DNA of 64,000 nt, taken from contig CAUWAG010000007.1 of the NCBI GenBank assembly GCA_963556695.1, positions 1,240,001 to 1,304,000 on the forward strand, given 5' to 3'. The translations under genes were made by a program, and so were the position numbers. Each line of letters starts with the position of its first letter. The stretch's first letter is position 1. Below the pieces are notes generated by a model. That model searched no databases. It worked only from the letters and a program-made list of their open reading frames with translations, and was not told the DNA's origin. This DNA comes from Anthostomella pinea (taxonomy: Eukaryota > Ascomycota > Sordariomycetes > Xylariales > Xylariaceae). Below are positions 57,172 to 64,000 of the stretch, one piece after another.

Positions 57172-59249
57172 TCATGTGAACCACATAGACATGTCTTGCT
57201 GCAGGCCATTGTTCAAGTTCCAATAGGCTTCGACGTCATTTGCAGGCTCGAGAGGAATCGAGAGGTTGTCCCAATCGTCGAAGGCTGCGTTTCCTAGAGT
57301 CGAGTCGGATATTGTGTAGACGTTGGGACCAGCCTTTTGCGCCGATGGCTCTTGCCCTTGGTTCCCACCTGCGCGGCCCAGCACCTCCCGAGCTATCGTC
57401 TGGACCTCCCATAAGTTCGTTCCTCCCTGGGGCCACACCTCGGCTAGTGCCTTAAGACATCCGATGACGAGGCGAATCTGATGCCTTGCGATGGAAAGCT
57501 TCTGACCCGAAAACAGAAACTTGGCTGCCGAAAGCAGTGGAGTCATACCAGCAGATGTCATGCATATCGTGAAAGGGGTTCGACAGGAATGCGGCACTGG
57601 CAACGCCAAGAGTCGGACTTGTGCTTGGACGGCTTTAAGGCAGCGTCTTGTGTGGATCGCCGGATAGTCTTGAGTAGGCAGACGGCTGGGAGGCGGCGCT
57701 GTACATGTCGAGATAGCCTCGAGTGGGTTGAACCATAGCTCCGAGAATGGCCGATGGAGCGCAGCTGTCGATCTAGATGTGAGTGAGCCAGGGCGACCAA
57801 GGCAAGACTAGGTAGGGCCACATTGGATAAGAGACACCGATCGCTCAGTTGACGATGGGAGTCAAGAGAAACGGCCGCCAGTGACAAGAACACGCGAAAT
57901 GCTAGACTTAGACTTACGCGTAAAGTGCCATATGGGCTTGAAACATGAGCTCGTCAACTTCGCCGTTCTTGCCCAAGACCTCGCTTTTGTCCTTCGGGAG
58001 CAGTAGCAACCATCCGTCGATGATGGAGTCAACCTCTCCAATGACTTTCGGGGAAGACCACTTGGAGGTCTCGGACGGCACGGCAGACATAGCCAACGCA
58101 ACGCCGCGGGCGGCAGCGATCAGATAAGCGAAAGACGAATATGCAGTGTTTTCCATCTCAAATTCCCGAGACCCAAAGTCTTCCAGCGTTTTTGGGGTCG
58201 GGATAGCCTGGACGCTTGTGTGAGCAAATCCTCTACATGCACCTTGTACAGTAGCGCATCAACAATGGCCCGGGGTTTGGTAGACCTACCCCTATCTCAT
58301 ACTCGTCCTCTTCGCAAGGCAAGCCAGCAGAGGCCTCTACTGCATTGCATTTCGTTTCAGCCCATTTGGGCGTCATTGCCGCAAAGTAGGCATCGACTAT
58401 ATAGACCTGCCACCAAGTCCGCCGCCAACTCTCCCCCAGAAGCACATCTCCATCTGCATTTTCGGCCGCAAAATGCCGATGATGCATGCCCAGCTCCAGT
58501 GCCATGCGAATGGCTTCGTCGATCTCACCGCGGGATTTGGTCTTCTCGCAAGCCCAATACAAGACAATGGCGTAGAGCAGGCGACTTTGGACCATGAAAG
58601 GGGTGGCCGGGTTCCTGCTGGCCGTGTCCATGGCTTCTGCAGCTAGATCTCTTAGCTTCGTGAATAGATCCGGGCGGGAGTATAGTGATCCAATGAATCG
58701 CATGACGGGTATCAAGGTGGCCAGCTTCTCCTGGTATCCTGTCTGCCCGTGCAACTTCTCGAGGTCTCTCCGTGGCAAGACGCAGGGATGGCACTTGTGG
58801 AAATGCTTATAATACATGTCGATAAGGGGGTCCTCGGAAATGCTCACAAACTGGGCATCGGATTCATCAACGGGGTTATGCTGCGACGGCTCGTGGTCGC
58901 TAGTTTCGGGAATAGGGGCCCAGTGGTGAACGGTCTCAAATAACAGGCCGGTATCTGGCTGGAGGCTCTCCTGACCTGCAGTTTCATGCTGGGTGACTGA
59001 ATCGTGACCACCATGGCTACCTTGATTCGGCGTCTGCGGCTTGGAGCCGGTCGATTCTGAGTTATGGGTACGACGCAGTGCCAACGCCTGCCGATCTAGG
59101 CCACCTCTTCTCGACTTCATGTACTGGCACACCCTGCCTTCTTCGGCGCAGCGGGTGCATTCTGGTTGTCCGCCGTCGCATTTGATGTGTCGGCTTCGGC
59201 ACGGGACACATGCGAGGGAAGCCCGAGTGACTGCGCCTCTCGTCGGCAT
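57172..59249 (-). CDS. Zn2Cys6 transcription factor
   Basis: ATG chosen at 59247-59249 (MPTRGAVTRASLACVPC) because the 41 upstream codons look non-conserved. The binuclear zinc cluster is C-x2-C-x6-C-x6-C-x2-C-x6-C (CVPCRSRHIKCDGGQPECTR and on), residues about 14-41. A fungal-specific TF domain follows: SEDPLIDMYYKHFHKCHPC, LGMHHRHF, SWRRTWWQVYIVDAYFAA. Introns at about 58198-58290 and 57780-57910 connect to IPTPKTLEDFGSREFEMENT and a helical end closing at 57172. About 590 residues. Such proteins bind paired CGG sites in the nucleus. It lies between the sulfatase and the FAD oxidoreductase. Its target is unknown. No disabling change seen. Confidence 0.8.
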
Positions 59250-59763
59250 CGTGGATTCGTGGACTTCTCGAGATGATACGCCGTGAAGGACGAAGTACCA
59301 ATAGATTGGCCTGGTTTGCTGTTCTCCCTCAGTTCCGTGGTCTGTGGTGCGCAAGGAAGTAAGAAAACCCATCGGTCAGCCGGGAAACCGGGTATTCGTT
59401 CTCGGGTACCCGATGAGGTTTGAAAATTCTCCTCAGTCAGCACCCCCCGCCACTTGGCATAGGCCTTCCCTTGGCTGCGTGTAAGCACAATTTCGAGAAC
59501 TTACATCCCCGCGGGCCTGATCTTTACAGGGCTATGGGATACATCCTTATTCCTACCTTGCCCACAGCTTCAACAACGCTGTGCATCGAAGTCAAGGGCC
59601 CCTGGTGATACCATAACACACAACGGACAACGGGTAGCCGGGCCACCTCACCATTGGATACGTGTCAGCAATGATCTCCCCTCGGCGACCGGTTGGATAT
59701 GCGACGTCTTCGCGCTCGTTATACGCTGATTCGGCGGCCGAGCAGACCGGCTCCTGCTCCTAC

Positions 59764-59771
59764 TATATAAG
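59764..59771 (+). promoter_or_regulatory. TATA box of the FAD oxidoreductase gene
   Basis: TATATAAG lies about 100 bases before the ATG at 59872, a normal fungal spacing. The start codon itself is in good context (CCCCAAAATGACA). Confidence 0.5.
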
Positions 59772-59871
59772 GGCCATGGACTCTTCACTCTGCGGACCAT
59801 TCAAGCCCAGAACAATCAATGGACATGCTCGTCATCTCACCCAAACTCACGAAGTCTAACATCTCCCCAAA

Positions 59872-61165
59872 ATGACACTGAGAATTGTGGTGATCGGAGC
59901 CGGGTTCGCTGGCATGTACAGCGCGCTTGCCGCTCGACGACTGATCAGCCTAAGCCTCGAGAAAGGCGTGCAGACAGCGGCAAATATCGAGGTGATCGTC
60001 ATATCACCAGAACAAAGCCTGGTCCTGCGACCACGACTCTACGAGCCAGATCCGGCAAGCATGACCGCCCCCTTGGGTGATTTGTTCCGCGCCACAGGGA
60101 TCCAGTTCGTCAAAGGCGTGGTCGATATCATCCATACATTGAAACGCGAGGTCGGGGTGTTAGGTGAGGCCAGTGCGCGATCTACCCTATCCTACGACCG
60201 CCTCATCTTGGCCGCTGGTGGTCGCCTGTTGCGTCCCAAAATCCCCGGACTGGACGAACATGCCTTTGCTGTCAACCAGATGGAGGACGCAGTCCAGTTG
60301 GAGACTCATCTGCAGGGCCTTGCCTCCGTTCCCCTCAGCCAGGGCTCGCAACACCGTCGTCGTCGGCGGCGCCGGCTTCACGGGCATCGAAGTCGCTGCC
60401 GAGCTCCCCTCGCGCCTGCGTGCCATACTTGGCGAGGGTACCGACATTCGCGTCATTGTGGTAGACCGAGAAAGCGAGGTCGGGCCAGAACTCGGGCCCG
60501 GCCCACGCCCTACCATCATCCAAGCGCCCAAGGAGCTCGGCGTGGAGACTAGACTCGGGACTGCCATCACCTCCATCGACGCTGGCGGCGTCGTTCTAGC
60601 CACCGGCGAGCGCATCGAGACGCTCACCGCCGTCTGGGCCGCCGGCGTGGTGGCGACAGCCCTGACTGACCAGATACTGGGCGAAAAGGACATGTTTGGC
60701 CGTCTACGCCTCGACCATGACCTCCGAGTGCCTTCAGTGAGGGACGTCTTCGTCGCAGGCGATGCCGCATGTGCCGCGACCGACAGTGAGGGCAACTACG
60801 CCATGATGTCCTGCCAGCACGCCGGGCCGCTCGGTCGCTCGGCCGGTAACAACGCCGCGGCGGACTTACTGCAGATCCCGCCGACGTCGTACCACCAGCC
60901 CTACTACGGGACGTGCCTCGACCTCGGCGCCAGCGGCGCAGTCGTCACCGAGGGTTGGGAACGCAGGGTTATCATAGGGGACGGCGCCGAGGGCAAGCGC
61001 GTCAAGCGGTTCATCAACACCGTCTTGATCTACCCGCCCAAGGCCAAGTCCGCGGTGGCGTTCGCCGCTGCGGACCCGGCTGTCAATGATGCTGGAACCG
61101 CGCCTGGCGCGCCGCCATTGAAGGGTTATGTGGGTTGCGCTGGATCTGCTGGGCGTGTGCTTTGA
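59872..61165 (+). CDS. NDH-2/AIF-like FAD-dependent oxidoreductase, one frameshift
   Basis: N-terminal FAD-binding GxGxxG in IVVIGAGFAGMYSALAARRL, then YDRLILAAGGRLLRPKIPG. A one-base gain in a CCCC run near 60334 moves the frame. It continues with the second nucleotide-binding fold NTVVVGGAGFTGIEVAAELP, then VWAAGVVATALT and VFVAGDAACAATDSEGNYAM (FAD C-terminal Asp motif), ending at 61165. Length about 430 residues, no intron. The family moves electrons from NAD(P)H to quinone or other acceptors. No mitochondrial targeting peptide or C-terminal membrane anchor is obvious, so it may be cytosolic. The frameshift may be a sequence error or early decay. Confidence 0.75.
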
Positions 61166-61662
61166 GTTTGCAGTTGTTGGTTAGGTAGCTTGGCCGGAAA
61201 TCTCACCTCTTTTCCTATACCTGCAGAACCACAGCTCGTTTATTCCATGTTGGCACCTTGATGATAGTGGATGCTCAGTGAGTAACTTGGTGAACACCGC
61301 TTAAGATCATTAGACGATATATCACAATCTCTAGAATCCCATTGCATTGAAAGGGGTCGCGAATCTCGACGGCCGTGATCATGTGGTAAGACCCCCTGGT
61401 ATATGTGCGAACTACCTCCTATCGACATGCCGCTTCTCCAATGTAGAGCTGCAGTGGACTGACCTTAAGAGAAACATTGTACTGTGGCAGGCTACCCCTA
61501 ATCTCCTTGCCTCAGCTCAGTGCTGGTGTCCTGTCCAAGGAAGGAAACCCTCCAAGCAAAAACACCAAAGAAAGCCAGCCAGGCTCGCGCAGGCATGAGC
61601 GAGATGAGCTCATACATGATCCTCCCCCTTCTCGGGACCTCGTCCTCCTAAGTACCGAAGGA

Positions 61663-61970
61663 CTCGACGACATTAACGGTGATGTCGATGTCGGTAGTTT
61701 CCGAAGAGTTGTTTGAGCCTCTCGTTCCGACGGCGCTGATCCGGAGGCGGGATTGTTTCATGTGGTCCTGCACCTCGCTTAAGATCGCTGCGATTTCAGT
61801 TACTTCCCGGTCTGCTGCCGCATTGATGGTGATTTCGGTGGAGCTATTGTTGGAAGAAGAGCTTTCTGTTCCGAGGGTGTTAATGCGAAGGGGAGATTGT
61901 TGCAGGTGGCCTTGTATTTCGGCGAAGACCGCCGCGAATGCGACGGTGTCCGCCTGTGAAGGCGGTTCTT
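61663..61970 (-). CDS. unknown protein fragment with two internal repeats
   Basis: On the minus strand a stop-free stretch from about 61970 to a stop at 61650-61652 reads, in two units: AAVFAEIQGHLQQSPLRINT with LGTESSSSNNSSTEITINA, then AAILSEVQDHMKQSRLRISA with VGTRGSNNSSETTDIDITVN. Each unit is about 45 residues: a helix with Q-x-H-x-x-Q-S and a Ser/Asn-rich strand ending in I-T-(I/V)-N. There is no ATG at the front, and a stop lies just upstream, so it is probably a 3' exon; the AG near 61975 could be its acceptor. Function unknown. Confidence 0.4.
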
Positions 61971-62838
61971 TTCAGGCATTCTGAAGGACAGCTACGATTA
62001 GCCACGCAACAAGGTAACGACTGGGAAAATACAGGCGCAGAAAAGGTGTGGGAGAGGGCTCGGAAGAAGGCAGAAGAAGATTTCTTTAGATATTGGAAAA
62101 AACTTACATGCAGCGAGGAACAGCGGAGCAGAATGCGTTGAAAGATGACAGATGAGGATGATGTCGTGAACGGCGAAGAGGATGTAGCAAAACGAAAGAT
62201 GCGGAAAGAGGTCGACGAAAAGAGGTTGGCGAAGAAAAGTCTGCGAGTCGAGGCCAGGCAGGTTTTGTAGGTAGGTTGCTCCTATGGTTGCTGCGGGCAA
62301 CCAGAAAAGGGGCGGGGGCGTGCACTAAACAAGATGTCAGAAACACGTAGCAACAGCCTTCCACTGTGGTGTACTTTGCGTGCTTGGAGAACCTTGACAG
62401 AGCTCCCCTCTCGCCTCTGGGACCCTTCACCGCGATCTTGCTGTTTGCTCTGGACGGCTGAATTTGCTAGTTGCTGCGCACCTAGTGACGCTGGAAGCTT
62501 TTGATATTGGAAACACAAAGGGCTCAGGATCAGCGTTGTCTCTTCAGGGTCAAGTTTTCCGGGTGGAACTTCTGGGAAATGGCTACGCCCGACCCAGAAA
62601 CAAGCATTCAGCTCGCGACACCGTGTTCTTCCACTTGCTATATTTCGCGCAAGACCCACGGGAGACTGCGCATACACAACTTGAATAAGGCAACAATGGC
62701 ATGGATCTTGTGCTTCAGGGAAGCGAGCAATTTGGTACTCTATCAACATCGATGAACCGCCAAAAGCTACATGACGCCGTTCCATATACCCCCGATCCGC
62801 TTGCGCAACTGCCATATCTCAAGGCAAGAACGCCCCTA

Positions 62839-63200
62839 TCATAAACATCCACAGCTAGCACCCAAACCATGTCCATCCTGGACACAAAGACATTGTTGGC
62901 CGTCTGATGGTGGCATACCAGCGCACCCTGAGAAGCAGCAGCGCCAGTACCCCGACTGGCAACGGTCGCAGTCGGTGTACATACTGCATGACTGGGCTCG
63001 GGCTTCCACTATACGCCATTCACTGTTAGTAGGTGCCTACATGATGATATATGCGACGGGGTGAAGGGGGCCTCACATTCGAAAACCGAGGGGCTCCCTT
63101 GGAGTTGTGTTCCCGTATTGTCCAGGTCCTCGAGGACCGGACACGCGAAGGATCCAAGACTCAAGAGTCCGAGGATGGTGAGGACTGCGGGGGCGTGCAT
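62839..63200 (-). CDS. small secreted cysteine-rich protein (spliced, 97 aa)
   Basis: Exon 1 (63077-63200) encodes a signal peptide (MHAPAVLTILGLLSLGSFAC) and a short linker. A 68-nt intron (63009-63076, GTGAGG...GTATAG, with CTAAC before the acceptor) joins it to exon 2 (62839-63008). Exon 2 encodes ten cysteines within about 45 residues (CSMYTDCDRC, YWRCCFSGC, QQCLCV, SCGC). Using the nearer acceptor (CTAACAG) would give an early stop, whereas this one keeps the frame to a TGA. Size, signal peptide and cysteine density fit secreted effector or antimicrobial-type proteins. No family is recognised. A TATA-like box lies about 120 bases upstream. Confidence 0.65.
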
Positions 63201-63318
63201 GGTGGTCGAGCAAATGTGAGACTTTGGATTTGAAGTATTTCAGGTGGTGTTTGCTGAGGTCTCAGGTCAAAATGGGTTGATGATCTGGATTGAGTCTACA
63301 CAGAGCAAAGCAACCGGG

Positions 63319-63327
63319 CCTTATATC
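63319..63327 (-). promoter_or_regulatory. TATA-like box of the secreted-protein gene
   Basis: GATATAAGG on the minus strand, about 120 bases upstream of the ATG at 63200. Supports the gene being read on this strand. Confidence 0.4.
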
Positions 63328-63329
63328 GA

Positions 63330-64000
63330 CTATGGTTTGGACTTGATTCCAAGAGAGGCTGCAAACTTCTCGCAGGATGTTGCCATTCTGTCACATTGCA
63401 CAGGCTGAGAAGTTGTCTCTTAGTTACGCTACGGCAACGTTACACCATGCTCGCAATAATGCCATACATATCGCTCGATTGAAGCCAGGGATGTAAGCGG
63501 GATTCAGTGCAGCTGAGCTGCATTAGTATACCGAACGGCGACTCCACACTTGGCAAATAGGCGCAATGCCTCAGAAAGGATCATGAACCTCACTATCGTG
63601 GCTTTTGGTTTTTCTCTACGCAAGGCTCATCCAACCAGACCAAGCGAGCTGTGGCATCCCAAATCTCAACCTTCATCGGTTGTCGCCCGGCAGCTGGAGG
63701 CCAAGTCTTCCGGGCTTTGCTCATTACTGATGCCCGAGTATGTCGCTTCTTGGCCCTCTTCCGTAGGCTTGGCACATTGTAGGTAGCTATGCCTGAGAAA
63801 TTCTCAATTCTCATGATCGCAAACAAAGTAACATGTTGCCGATGTCTCACAATCATTTGCAATCGCGACAATCATCCACTATCGTCTTCCCACTTCGACT
63901 CTTCCAAGACCACTGGCTATAATAAAGACTCAGGGTGTGTATATCGGATTCATCTCCGCCACATCCAGCTTCCGTCGGCGTCCTCCGGGTACGGGGACGC
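63330..64000. other. no recognisable gene at the right edge
   Basis: A 92-codon minus-strand frame (63593-63871) has no recognisable motif. The last 100 bases have a promoter-like look (ATAATAAAGA, then GTGTATATCGG), so a gene may start beyond the window. Confidence 0.3.

Noticed and set aside
59247..59372. N-terminal extension of the Zn2Cys6 protein by 41 codons
   Set aside because: Open frame, but without resemblance to the family. The inner ATG places the zinc cluster at the usual distance from the start.
60187..60795. 202-codon minus-strand frame
   Set aside because: Lies opposite the nucleotide-binding fold of the FAD oxidoreductase. The plus strand has clear motifs, and GC-rich codons explain the antisense openness.
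61998..62300. 100-codon minus-strand frame starting MPAATIGATY
   Set aside because: No domain or codon signal. Might hold a first exon for the repeat protein at 61663, but no splice pair could be supported.

Overview
The window is from a filamentous ascomycete (Pezizomycotina). Evidence: short introns of about 45-75 nt with GTRNGT donors and CTRAC-like branch sites, a multi-domain highly reducing polyketide synthase, Zn2Cys6 and MedA-type regulators, fungal pogo/Fot1, Tc1 and Tad-like transposons, and long AT-rich blocks of the kind left by repeat-induced point mutation (RIP). It reads as an accessory, transposon-rich region with a few intact genes among many broken ones.

Layout. 1-5600: a hypothetical ORF, a 567-bp MITE with an internal degenerate array, a damaged SUR7-family gene, a tRNA-like sequence. 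7.4-11.85 kb: a decayed Tad-type LINE (minus). 13.2-13.6 kb: a chromodomain-like fragment. 14.15-16.39 kb: a defective Fot/pogo element whose twin lies at 47.28-49.51 kb. 17.6-20.6 kb: a frameshifted MedA-like gene and a PH-domain gene truncated by a Tc1-like fragment. 22.3-31.8 kb: the biosynthetic core, an acyl-CoA thioesterase-like gene (+) converging on a complete KS-AT-DH-MT-ER-KR-ACP polyketide synthase (-). 32.4-41.0 kb: an AT-rich RIP-like block holding five solo LTRs of three families and another pogo relic. 42-47 kb: a secreted-protein gene, a hotdog thioesterase, a 2OG-Fe(II) oxygenase fragment and a Dal5-like transporter, all broken. 50-52 kb: a DHA2-type MFS transporter divergent from an arylsulfatase gene (52.4-57.0 kb) that is split by a third pogo element. 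57.2-59.2 kb: a Zn2Cys6 regulator. 59.9-61.2 kb: an NDH-2-like FAD oxidoreductase with one frameshift. 62.8-63.2 kb: a spliced, cysteine-rich small secreted protein.

How it fits together. The polyketide synthase is the largest intact coding unit, and the thioesterase beside it is a plausible product-releasing or editing partner. The transporters, the oxygenase and thioesterase remnants and the regulator look like pieces of secondary-metabolite or catabolic neighbourhoods broken by insertions. In two cases (solo LTR in the Dal5-like transporter, pogo element in the sulfatase) both target-site copies are still visible, so the original reading frame can be traced across the insertion. All product names are from reading motifs by eye; no database search was run.
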